Positions 8,410 to 16,100 of a DNA stretch of 64,000 nucleotides are shown here, piece by piece (the first letter of the stretch is position 1; each line of letters opens with the position of its first letter). The notes beneath the pieces were generated by a model, which worked only from the letters and a program-made list of their open reading frames with translations, had not been told where the DNA came from and searched no databases. The stretch is from an uncultured Clostridium sp. GTDB taxonomy: Bacteria > Bacillota > Clostridia > Lachnospirales > Lachnospiraceae. Location of the stretch: positions 1-64,000 of the forward strand of contig CALAAS010000026.1 in NCBI GenBank assembly GCA_937885015.1. The letters run 5' to 3'. The translations under genes and the position numbers were made by a program.

Positions 8410-9024
8410 TTACCGGGTAAACTTCTCTTTGAACTGCTGTACATGCGCTTTCTGCGCTACAATCAGCTTCTCGGTCTTTCGTTCCGCGATACACTGGTAA
8501 ATTTCCTCGTGGTGCCGGATATCCATATTATCAATGGCAGACAGATTGACACGGTTGAGAAACAGCATCCGGATGCTGAGATCCTGATACGTATTCATCT
8601 CCCGCTCCAAAAATGGATTCCGGGTCATCGCTGAAACAGTCCTGTGAAAATCGCGATCCAGAAGAACTCTCTTCTCAGGATCTGTTTCACTGCGCAGCGC
8701 TTCGATATTTCTGGAAAGCTGCTGCAGATCATCCTCCGTACGGTTCTGCACAGCCAACTCCGACTCCAGAGGCGTCAGAGCAAACCGCATCTGATAAATG
8801 GACTCCACCTCATACAGGGATATCTCATCTACCATAATACACTGCCTGGGAATAATCTTTACAAAATTTTCCCACGCAAGATGATTTAAAGCTTCGCGAA
8901 TGGGGGTTCTGCCAAGCTCCAGCTGTTCCATAAGCTCGGCTTCCACCAGAACCTGCCCCGGTTTCAGCTGCGCTGTTATAATCATCATTTTGATCTTTTC
9001 ATAAGCTACATCACTGACTCGCAT
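8410..9024 (-). CDS. GntR-family regulator, FCD subfamily
   Basis: A 204-residue regulator with an N-terminal winged helix (QLELGRTPIREALNHLAWEN carries the recognition helix) and an all-helical FCD ligand domain from about residue 75, with the usual metal/ligand residues in RDFHRTV and HHEEIYQCI. FCD regulators respond to carboxylates or sugar acids and usually repress nearby catabolic genes. The upstream TRAP importer, aldolase-like protein and dehydrogenase are the obvious targets. It has its own strong promoter flanked by an inverted repeat, suggesting autoregulation. Confidence 0.9.
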   Translation of the reverse strand: MRVSDVAYEKIKMMIITAQLKPGQVLVEAELMEQLELGRTPIREALNHLAWENFVKIIPRQCIMVDEISLYEVESIYQMRFALTPLESELAVQNRTEDDLQQLSRNIEALRSETDPEKRVLLDRDFHRTVSAMTRNPFLEREMNTYQDLSIRMLFLNRVNLSAIDNMDIRHHEEIYQCIAERKTEKLIVAQKAHVQQFKEKFTR

Positions 9025-9107
9025 CGTATTTTTCTATTCCCCCAGCTATAATAATCATTTCTCTCTCCCTCACTCTTCACAACGCCCAGGAGCAGATATC
9101 TGATTTC

Positions 9108-9159
9108 ATTATAGTAAAAACACCTTATAAAATCAATTATTCCTTTGGATTATAAAGGT
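9108..9159 (-). promoter_or_regulatory. GntR gene promoter with flanking inverted repeat
   Basis: TTGATT (9131-9136), 17 bases, TATAAT (9108-9113) on the minus strand. An imperfect inverted repeat, ACCTTATAAAATC at 9122-9134 against GATTATAAAGGT at 9148-9159, overlaps the -35 box and is a candidate operator for the GntR protein itself. Confidence 0.6.
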
Positions 9160-9221
9160 ATTTTTATTATCCCGGTATCCGATTGCAAGATATGAAAAAG
9201 CTTACTGTTTAAAAAGCATTT

Positions 9222-10196
9222 TTAGACAAATTTCTTCAGGGCCTGTCCATACATTTCTTCCGGTGTTCCGCAGCCGTGCCATACATCTGCGATTGCTTCT
9301 GCAATCGGCAACGGGTCTTCACGGTTGTACATCACATTTCGTCCCAGAAGGATCCCGCGGATATTGTCGCAAAGGCCTTTTTCTTTGGTGTACTCTTTTA
9401 CCACATCCAGTGGCTCATTTTCCACTTCATCCGGAACCACCAGAACCGGACAGGTTGTCGCAGAAACAGGGATCTGATACTCGTTATTTAACGGCACCTC
9501 GATCCATTTTCCAACACTCCGGCATCCAAGCGCTGCCGTCACCCCCACAACTTTGCAGAGGCTTTCCGAATCCGTTCTCATGGCAAACCCCTTTTCCGTG
9601 GTTTCCACATACAGCGCCTCTATAAAAATCGGAAGTCCGGCTTTTTCCGCTGCATTGACTGCATCTGCACAATATCGGACTGTATACTTGGCTCTCTCAT
9701 CCATGGGATTTAAACGGATCATAAACTTCACACCATCCATGCGCAGTTTTGCCAGACGTTCTACGGTATAGCATGCCGGCATATCGTCCATTTCCCAGAC
9801 AGTGTTTTTCAGGCCGCCTCGGTTTACCGTTCCCACTAACATCTTTCCGCTCAAAAATTCCTTTTCTCCAGCATCCCGACGCAGCTTGTTAAGAATGAAG
9901 AGATCTTCAATGACATCCGGTGTCGCCTCAATTCCATCTACAGAATCGCTCTCCAGCATCCGCACCAGACGGCTTATATACTCCCGCCGGTTACTGAGGC
10001 CAATGGGATTTCCCTTATACTCGTTAATCATTCTCGCATTGTGGTCCGCCGCTGCAAACACCAGCCGATCATGAGGAAAGCCAGGTTTCCGACGTTTTGC
10101 AGCTTCCTGCTCCACCACCTCCGGATGAAACGCCTTAATTTCATTTAAGGTTCGGAATGTTTCGTCACAAATGACAGTTCTGTAATCAAATTCCAC
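9222..10196 (-). CDS. Aldolase-like TIM-barrel protein, probably Cgl0159 family
   Basis: A 324-residue cytoplasmic protein resembling the (beta/alpha)8 proteins represented by Cgl0159, which are found in inositol and related catabolic clusters and are similar to class I aldolases. Visible landmarks are FAAADHNARM near the N-terminus, DGVEATPDVIEDL-like segments, KFMIRLNP with a candidate Schiff-base lysine, and GILLGRNVMY near the C-terminus. It is the last structural gene after the TRAP importer. An aldol cleavage of the imported compound or its oxidised product is a reasonable inference, but substrate and chemistry are unproven. Confidence 0.65.
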   Translation of the reverse strand: MEFDYRTVICDETFRTLNEIKAFHPEVVEQEAAKRRKPGFPHDRLVFAAADHNARMINEYKGNPIGLSNRREYISRLVRMLESDSVDGIEATPDVIEDLFILNKLRRDAGEKEFLSGKMLVGTVNRGGLKNTVWEMDDMPACYTVERLAKLRMDGVKFMIRLNPMDERAKYTVRYCADAVNAAEKAGLPIFIEALYVETTEKGFAMRTDSESLCKVVGVTAALGCRSVGKWIEVPLNNEYQIPVSATTCPVLVVPDEVENEPLDVVKEYTKEKGLCDNIRGILLGRNVMYNREDPLPIAEAIADVWHGCGTPEEMYGQALKKFV

Positions 10197-10231
10197 GTTA
10201 TACTCTCCTGTTTTTATCTATGTACAGTCTG

Positions 10232-10272
10232 CTCCGTTTAAGGCGTCCCATTTTCCGGTCGGATAAACGGAG
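10232..10272 (-). other. Inverted repeat between dctP and the aldolase-like gene
   Basis: Perfect 9-base arms CTCCGTTTA (10232-10240) and TAAACGGAG (10264-10272), with weaker pairing outside them (CAGT/ACTG). No T run follows, so it is more likely an mRNA stabilising or processing hairpin that keeps binding-protein expression above that of the following gene. Confidence 0.5.
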
Positions 10273-10292
10273 TCCGAACTGTTACATGGCAA

Positions 10293-11360
10293 TTATTTGT
10301 ACTCGTAATTGATAACTGCTTCAATCTTATCCATACCGCCTACGTGAGAAGCGAATTCTTCGTATGCCTGCTTGGAAGCTTCCTTAAAGGGTTCGCGATC
10401 CGGATACGTAATATTCACGCCTTTCTCTTTCAGAATCTCCAGATACTCATCCTCTGATTTTGCATAAAGCTCTCTTTCCAGAGTAATCATGCTGGCAGCC
10501 GCCTCGTCTACAATTTTTCTCTGCTCATCCGTCAGATTGTTGTAGAACTGAAGATCCATGAGAACCGGGTTCACACACTCAAGCCATCCAACGACTGCCC
10601 AGTTGGGAGCAACCTCGTAAAAAGCCTTCATATAATAGTTGGTATTTGCTGCCTCTGCACCATCTAGGACGCCAGCCTCCAGAGAGGTATAAAGTTCATT
10701 ATAAGCCATCGGAGTCGGAGCCGCGCCAAAAGCGGTAAAGCCAGCCATGTTGGCCGTACTCTCCTGAGTACGAATCTTAAGTCCCTTTAAATCAGCCATG
10801 GATTCAATGGGCTTATTTACGGTCATAATATTGCGGGAACCCATATCAAACCACCCGAGAAGCTTAAAGCCTTTTTCCTCGCAGGCTCCAGCATAGCTCA
10901 TGCCAATGTCATCCAGAACTGCGTATACATGCTCTTTACTCTCAAACAGCATGGGCAGTTCAAAAATACTCAGTTCATCGATAAAGTTAGTAAGAACCGC
11001 ATTGGCCGGATCCACCATCTCAACGGTATGCAGCTGAAGTCCTTCAATTACATCGCGCTCTGATCCCAGCTGATTATCCGGATATACCTCAACGATGATA
11101 CTTCCGCCAGATTTTTCCTCCACTTCTTTCTTAAAGGCATTGGCTGCCTCAACTGCCGGCTCCGTTGCTGCCTGAGAAAGGGAAAATTTAATCGTTACCG
11201 CATCCGCTGTCGGCGTCACTGTAGAGCCACCCTCTGCAGATTCTGCTCCTCCCGCTTCCGCCTGCGGTGCAGCTGTTTCAGCCGGTTTGTCTCCGCCGCA
11301 TGCTGTCAGCGAAAGCGCCATAACCGTTGCCAATCCAAGGCTTACCAAACGTTTCTTCAT
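10293..11360 (-). CDS. TRAP transporter solute-binding protein (DctP family)
   Basis: Extracytoplasmic receptor of a tripartite ATP-independent importer for organic acids or related anions. The 355-residue product has a lipoprotein signal (lipobox LTAC near residue 20), an alanine- and glutamate-rich linker and a DctP fold with conserved RTQES and the AAPTPMAYNELYTSLEAGVLDGAE segment. The start at 11360 has GGAGGGT 7 bases upstream. An upstream in-frame start would add 14 residues before the signal and is unlikely. It follows the two membrane subunits in one operon. The ligand is probably a carboxylate. Confidence 0.93.
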   Translation of the reverse strand: MKKRLVSLGLATVMALSLTACGGDKPAETAAPQAEAGGAESAEGGSTVTPTADAVTIKFSLSQAATEPAVEAANAFKKEVEEKSGGSIIVEVYPDNQLGSERDVIEGLQLHTVEMVDPANAVLTNFIDELSIFELPMLFESKEHVYAVLDDIGMSYAGACEEKGFKLLGWFDMGSRNIMTVNKPIESMADLKGLKIRTQESTANMAGFTAFGAAPTPMAYNELYTSLEAGVLDGAEAANTNYYMKAFYEVAPNWAVVGWLECVNPVLMDLQFYNNLTDEQRKIVDEAAASMITLERELYAKSEDEYLEILKEKGVNITYPDREPFKEASKQAYEEFASHVGGMDKIEAVINYEYK

Positions 11361-11418
11361 AATAGATACCCTCCTTATATATAGTTTTCTAATTCGAAGC
11401 ATTTTCGCTCCATATTTT

Positions 11419-12699
11419 TTATTTTACGAGAGCCGGGAGCCACATATAAATTTCCGGGAAATAGGTAACAATAATCAGCGCTACCAGCATAGCTGCAATA
11501 ACCGGGAAACAATATGGAATAACCTCTTTGATTGATTTTCCCGTCAAACCGCAGGACACGAACAGCGTCGCACCATAGGGAGGCGTTACATAACCGATTG
11601 CCAGATTTACACAAACGATAGTACCAAAGTGAAGAGGACTAATTCCAAAACTACTTGCTACCGGGAACAGGATCGGCATCAGCACGATGATTGCCGTAAA
11701 GCTCTCCATGAACATGCCAATGATAAACAGTACAACGTTCAGGAAAATCAGGAACAGGAATTTACTGTGAATGTACGTATTCATGAACGTTACCAGAAGC
11801 TGCGGAATCTGCTTTGCCGTAATAAACCAGGAGAAAATGTACGCTGCTGCCGTAATAATAATGATCATACTGGCACTCTCTGCTGATTTAAGAAGAAGTC
11901 TCGGCAGATCTTTTACCGTAATTTCCTTATAGACAAACAGTGCTACAATCAAGCCGTATAATACTGCAATACCAGCTCCCTCTGTCGCTGTAAATACGCC
12001 GCCTACGATACCAAAAATGATGATAAACGGAAGTCCGATCCCCGGAAGGGCCGTCCACGTTTTCTGCATGGCTACCTTAAAGCTGAACGGAGCCGTTGCC
12101 ACGTATGCATCGCCGCGTCTGGATGCGTGAATATAAGCATATACCATCAACGACACACCTACCAGGATGCCCGGAATCAATCCACACATAAACAGCTGTC
12201 CAACTGACGTATTGGTGGAATAGCCAATCAGAACCATCAGGATACTTGGCGGGATAATCGGGCCAATTGCTCCGGCGCCAGCCTGCAGCACGGAAGCAAA
12301 GCGCATATCATATCCTTTTTCCCGCATAGCCGGCATCAAAATGGCACCTACCGCCGCCGTATCGGCAGTGGAAGATCCGGAAATACCGGCAAATACCATG
12401 GAAGCAAGGACACAAACCATCGCCAGGCTTCCTTTTACCCAGCCTACCCAGGCCTCTGCAAACTCTACAATTTTCTTTGAAAGTCCGCCTTCATCCATCA
12501 GATTACCGGCAAACATAAACAGCGGAATTGCCATAATCGGCCAGCTGTCCAGACCAGTAAACATACGCTGAGGTATCAATACCAATGGAAATTTTCCGTC
12601 CAGAATAATCGAAACCGTCGTTCCCAATCCAAGGCCTACCGCAATAGGGGCGCCGATCAGGAACAGAAATAATATCCCTAAAAATAATGTTGCTATCAT
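11419..12699 (-). CDS. TRAP transporter large permease (DctM family)
   Basis: The 426-residue, roughly 12-helix sodium-coupled transport subunit of the TRAP importer. Family features include GVPIA-like N-terminal motif (LIGAPIAVGLGLGTT), GISGSSTADTAAVG and the C-terminal GYVTPPYGATLFV segment. It is 14 bases downstream of the small permease gene and upstream of the binding protein. Together the three genes make a complete importer. Confidence 0.95.
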   Translation of the reverse strand: MIATLFLGILFLFLIGAPIAVGLGLGTTVSIILDGKFPLVLIPQRMFTGLDSWPIMAIPLFMFAGNLMDEGGLSKKIVEFAEAWVGWVKGSLAMVCVLASMVFAGISGSSTADTAAVGAILMPAMREKGYDMRFASVLQAGAGAIGPIIPPSILMVLIGYSTNTSVGQLFMCGLIPGILVGVSLMVYAYIHASRRGDAYVATAPFSFKVAMQKTWTALPGIGLPFIIIFGIVGGVFTATEGAGIAVLYGLIVALFVYKEITVKDLPRLLLKSAESASMIIIITAAAYIFSWFITAKQIPQLLVTFMNTYIHSKFLFLIFLNVVLFIIGMFMESFTAIIVLMPILFPVASSFGISPLHFGTIVCVNLAIGYVTPPYGATLFVSCGLTGKSIKEVIPYCFPVIAAMLVALIIVTYFPEIYMWLPALVK

Positions 12700-12713
12700 A
12701 TTTACCCCCCTGT

Positions 12714-13208
12714 CTAAGCCTCTGCAGTTTCCTTCTTTTCATCCGGAGAACCCGTTTTAATAAAACGTACAAATCGAATTACCGTTTCCATCAGCATCAG
12801 CGCGCTACCCACCGGAAGCGCTGCATATACGTATGACATTGGCATATTTAATGCCGGAGAAGTCTGGCTTGCAGCATTCAGCGTCACGAGAACGCCCTGA
12901 TAACAAACAATTCCTAAAAACACAATAATTGAAAAAAACACAATAAAATCTGTTACTCGTTTTACTTTCGCCGGAAGCGATGCCGTCAACAAGTCGATTG
13001 CAAGATGGCCGCCCTTTCTCATCATCGTTGCGGAGCCGAGCATTACCATCCAGATCTGCATATACCGCGCCAGTTCTTCTGACCAGGTAAGCGGCGCGCC
13101 AAGAGCATATCTCGCAAATACCTGAAGCACAACGAACAGAGACAGAAGTCCCAGAACAATGATACACGCCGCATCATTGATTTTTCGAACGATCTTAACC
13201 ACTGCCAT
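12714..13208 (-). CDS. TRAP transporter small permease (DctQ family)
   Basis: A 164-residue protein with four predicted membrane helices and the conserved WSEELARYMQIWMVMLGSA segment of DctQ subunits. It partners the DctM subunit and is needed for the TRAP complex. The ATG at 13208 was preferred over a GTG three codons earlier because GAGGGG lies 8 bases before it. A terminator-like hairpin lies just upstream at 13224-13284, between this gene and the preceding unknown gene. Confidence 0.92.
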   Translation of the reverse strand: MAVVKIVRKINDAACIIVLGLLSLFVVLQVFARYALGAPLTWSEELARYMQIWMVMLGSATMMRKGGHLAIDLLTASLPAKVKRVTDFIVFFSIIVFLGIVCYQGVLVTLNAASQTSPALNMPMSYVYAALPVGSALMLMETVIRFVRFIKTGSPDEKKETAEA

Positions 13209-13223
13209 TTCTCTCACCCCTCT

Positions 13224-13284
13224 AAAAAAGGACTGTCCAAATCAGCGTCTCTTGTTTCCAACGACCATCTGCTCTGAACAGCCC
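13224..13284 (-). terminator. Terminator-like hairpin inside the TRAP cluster
   Basis: On the minus strand GGGCTGTTC (13276-13284) can pair with GGACAGTCC (13230-13238), with two G-U pairs, followed by six T (13224-13229). It separates the unknown gene and dehydrogenase from the TRAP genes and may partially terminate transcripts. Confidence 0.55.
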
Positions 13285-13300
13285 CCTTCCCCTTTTGTCG

Positions 13301-14017
13301 TTAAATCTTTCTCTCCAGTCCGGTTCTCTCATAGTAAGAATCCGGAATATCCTTCGGATCCTTGTACATAACCATCACACACTTTCCATCACTTCCGATG
13401 GTCGGAACATCCATGATGAATAAAGGCCAGCCAAACCATTTATACCAGCCAAACTCCCACATGGTGGTGCAGTTTAAGCAGTAACACTGGAATCCCTCTT
13501 TGTCATAGCAGCGGGGATCCGGTTTATCCAGCGTCTGAACTTTATCCTGGCACTCCGTTACCAGCCAGCCGCCGCTGTTGCATCTTGGCAGTGTAAAGGT
13601 AATCTTCTCTTCATCCTCTTCCCATACCTGATCGCCATTGTCATGAAGGGCTGACCATAAAACGGCACGATTCTCCAGGAAATCCTCCATCGGGAAATCC
13701 TTGTATGTAGCTTCACCGGCTTTATATTTCTCCATCCAACCCTGCAGGCACGGCGGGTAGCACCAGAGTGCATAATCTTCCATACATTCAAAAATCGCCT
13801 CATCGGGAGCCCATTTTTTGAAGTTGCGAAGCGTCTGGTTTACCCAGCGGACTGCAAAATGATGGAAGCCTGTTTTTTTCTCCACGTTCAGCTTATGAAG
13901 CTCCAGAGCCTTCTCCATATCGCCAGCCTTGATCGCCGCTTCCAGTTTATCAATATTTCTTACCGCATAATCATTTCTCACACGCTCTAATACGTCTGTG
14001 TACATTTTCTTTTCCAT
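13301..14017 (-). CDS. Cysteine-rich protein of unknown function in TRAP cluster
   Basis: A 238-residue soluble protein that I do not recognise. The first third is helical and charged. The rest is rich in aromatic residues and cysteine, with CMEDYALWCYPPC at about 75-87 and CYCLNCTTMWEF near 189-200. The CxCxxC group and nearby histidines could bind metal or an iron-sulfur centre, or carry a catalytic cysteine. The start at 14017 has AGGAG at a normal distance. A longer frame beginning at 14098 has no ribosome site. It lies between the dehydrogenase and the TRAP genes, suggesting a role in handling the imported compound. Confidence 0.75.
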   Translation of the reverse strand: MEKKMYTDVLERVRNDYAVRNIDKLEAAIKAGDMEKALELHKLNVEKKTGFHHFAVRWVNQTLRNFKKWAPDEAIFECMEDYALWCYPPCLQGWMEKYKAGEATYKDFPMEDFLENRAVLWSALHDNGDQVWEEDEEKITFTLPRCNSGGWLVTECQDKVQTLDKPDPRCYDKEGFQCYCLNCTTMWEFGWYKWFGWPLFIMDVPTIGSDGKCVMVMYKDPKDIPDSYYERTGLERKI

Positions 14018-14120
14018 AAAACACATTCTCCTTTTTACATCCGGGAGGAAGCCCCCTCCCTCCCTTACGTTGTCTTTCTTATAACATGTCCCTTTCAACC
14101 GGCATCTCTACCCCTAAAGA

Positions 14121-15200
14121 TTACCAGGCTGTTTTCTTTCCAAACTTCTCATCTTCCTTGATCGGGAACTGAACCTCCTGTCCCAGATCACTGGACTGAT
14201 AAATGGCGCGGATGAACTCCAGCGTCCGTCTGCCCTCTACTCCATCTACCATCGGCTCACGGTCTTCTTTGATGGCCTGGATGAAATCAGTCAGCTGTCT
14301 TCTGTGGTTTTCCGTTGCCACATATCCGGCACCCGTTGCTGTATCTCCGGAATCCACTTTAACCTTGGTCAGGTAGTCGTCCTCATTCATGCCTTCTACC
14401 TTCCACTCAACGATCTCTTCTTCCACGATTTTAATCGTTCCCTTTTCGCCGTGAATCTCAATATGTCTCGGATATCCCGGGCGAACTGCGCTGCTGCTGA
14501 TCAAGCTGCCAAGGGCGCCGTTTTTAAACTTAAATACCGCATTGGCCACATCATCCACTTCAATATCCGGGTGCAGGGTGGTCATATAGTTTCCCGTCAG
14601 GCGCTCTACATCACCCACCAGATACAGCATTAAGTCAATAAAATGTACGGTCTGGCTGATCAGAGAGCCGCCGCCTTCGCCCTTCCACGTTCCGCGCCAT
14701 GCACCGGATGCATAGTACTCGTCACTGCGGAAACATTTTCCAGAACAGTCTACCGAAAGAAGCTTGCCCAGTTTTCCTTCGTCCAATGCCTTTTTAATCA
14801 TCTGTGCCTGGTCCATGAAACGGTACATAAAGATAACCCCAAACTTTACCCCCGCCTCTTTACAGGCAGCAATCATACGGTCAGCTGCATTACAGTCCAC
14901 AGAAATCGGTTTTTCACACATTACGTGTTTGCCAGCCTTTGCGCAATCCACTACCATCTGCTCATGCAGGAATGGCGGCGTTACTACACAGACTGCATCA
15001 ATATCATCACGTTTTAACATTTCTTTGTAATCTGTGTAATAGTTCGGAATATTGTACTCTTCGCTGAATTTCTTCGCCACGTCCTCTTTCACATCGCAGA
15101 ATGCCACGATCTCTGCCTCCGGAATATCACGAAGTGCCCCTGCGTTCAGCGGACCAGCCATACCGCCGCCGATGATGCCAAATCTGATCTTATCGCTCAT
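14121..15200 (-). CDS. Gfo/Idh/MocA-family NAD(P)-dependent oxidoreductase
   Basis: A 359-residue dehydrogenase with an N-terminal Rossmann fold (GIIGGGMAGPLNAGAL), the family EKPIS motif (GKHVMCEKPISVDC) with the catalytic lysine, and a C-terminal alpha/beta substrate domain (TVHFIDLMLYLVGDVERL, with the usual histidine). Relatives oxidise hydroxyl groups of sugars, inositols and sugar acids. It is the first gene of the TRAP-associated transcription unit and has a near-consensus promoter embedded in several palindromes. Confidence 0.92.
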   Translation of the reverse strand: MSDKIRFGIIGGGMAGPLNAGALRDIPEAEIVAFCDVKEDVAKKFSEEYNIPNYYTDYKEMLKRDDIDAVCVVTPPFLHEQMVVDCAKAGKHVMCEKPISVDCNAADRMIAACKEAGVKFGVIFMYRFMDQAQMIKKALDEGKLGKLLSVDCSGKCFRSDEYYASGAWRGTWKGEGGGSLISQTVHFIDLMLYLVGDVERLTGNYMTTLHPDIEVDDVANAVFKFKNGALGSLISSSAVRPGYPRHIEIHGEKGTIKIVEEEIVEWKVEGMNEDDYLTKVKVDSGDTATGAGYVATENHRRQLTDFIQAIKEDREPMVDGVEGRRTLEFIRAIYQSSDLGQEVQFPIKEDEKFGKKTAW

Positions 15201-15250
15201 TTCCCTTCTCCTTGTCCTTTCTCCATTTTGATATTCAGTACATGCACCGG

Positions 15251-15321
15251 TTTCTAAGTTCTTTAGAAATATATTTCAGATATCTTGCTAATATATTAGC
15301 GCAACTCATCCATTAAGTCAA
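15251..15321 (-). promoter_or_regulatory. Promoter of the dehydrogenase/TRAP unit with stacked palindromes
   Basis: TTGACT (15316-15321), 17 bases, TAATAT (15293-15298) on the minus strand. The -10 lies inside a perfect 14-base palindrome GCTAATATATTAGC (15287-15300). Downstream in the leader are AGATATCT (15278-15285), GAAATATATTTC (15266-15277), and the inverted repeat TTTCTAA/TTAGAAA (15251-15257, 15263-15269). These are candidate sites for the GntR regulator. Confidence 0.65.
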
Positions 15322-15436
15322 GCTATTTATACAAAAAATATTTATTTAATTCTCTTTTTTTATCTATTTTTTCGTCATTTCTTTATCCCGATCTATCTGT
15401 CCATGAAAAGCGCCAGCATTTTAAACAAGACAGGAG

Positions 15437-15500
15437 AAAAAAAACAACCCAAAGCAGTCGTTTTCCCATAATAGTACCATGTTCAAACAACCACTTCGGG
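15437..15500 (-). terminator. Terminator of the glycyl radical enzyme operon
   Basis: On the minus strand a 16-pair stem (including several G-U pairs) forms between 15485-15500 and 15448-15464, followed by TTG and eight T (15437-15444). It lies about 40 bases past the deacylase-like gene. Together with the promoter region at 15251-15321 it accounts for most of the 15201-15539 gap. Confidence 0.7.
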
Positions 15501-15539
15501 CCTTCACTTTTCCAATCTAATATAAGCTTTTAACAGGCT

Positions 15540-16076
15540 TTACAGTGACACAATCATCGCCTTATGAAATACCTTGGGCAGAAATCCGTTTAAAAGCCTC
15601 TCTGTCTTCATGCGGATATGAGTCGTATTGGCTCCCGGATTGCAGGCAAACCACTCTGCATCTGCCACTTCCCGGTCAATAACCACCTGAACAATCCGGT
15701 TCGGGTCATTCAGAACGCTCATAATCGTAGCGCTTCCAGGCTGTACGCCCAGTTTTTCCTCCATGCTCTCCGCGGACGCAAAGGAAACGTGAGGCGCCCC
15801 CGTTTTTGCACAGAATGTTTTCGTGTCAAAATGCTTCTCCGCCGGCAGAACCACCAGGAAAAACAGTGTTTTTTTCCGGTTGCAGAGCACAATGGTCTTA
15901 CGGATCTCTGCCCCCAGCTTTTCACTGATTTCCACGCACTCCTCCATCGCCTCAACGGAATCATTGTCCACCCGCGTAAAGGGAATATTCAGCTTATTCA
16001 GCTGCTCATACACTCTATTTTCCAGATCGCCGCGCGCCTCTTCAGGCGCGCCCTCATACACTTCACTGATATACAT
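15540..16076 (-). CDS. YbaK/ProX-type aminoacyl-tRNA deacylase-like protein
   Basis: A 178-residue protein of the YbaK/ProRS-associated (INS) editing superfamily, closest in style to the prolyl-tRNA deacylases called ProX or PrdX. These proteins hydrolyse mischarged tRNA, usually Ala- or Cys-tRNA(Pro), in trans. Landmarks are KTIVLCNRKKTLFFLVVLP with the conserved lysine, VSFASAESMEEKLGVQPGSATIMSVL, and the C-terminal NPGANTTHIRMKTERLL. The start at 16076 has AGGAGG six bases upstream. It is 24 bases after the glycyl radical enzyme, so the two are almost certainly co-transcribed. Confidence 0.88.
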   Translation of the reverse strand: MYISEVYEGAPEEARGDLENRVYEQLNKLNIPFTRVDNDSVEAMEECVEISEKLGAEIRKTIVLCNRKKTLFFLVVLPAEKHFDTKTFCAKTGAPHVSFASAESMEEKLGVQPGSATIMSVLNDPNRIVQVVIDREVADAEWFACNPGANTTHIRMKTERLLNGFLPKVFHKAMIVSL

Positions 16077-16100
16077 AAACATCCTCCTGCTTCCCTACAA

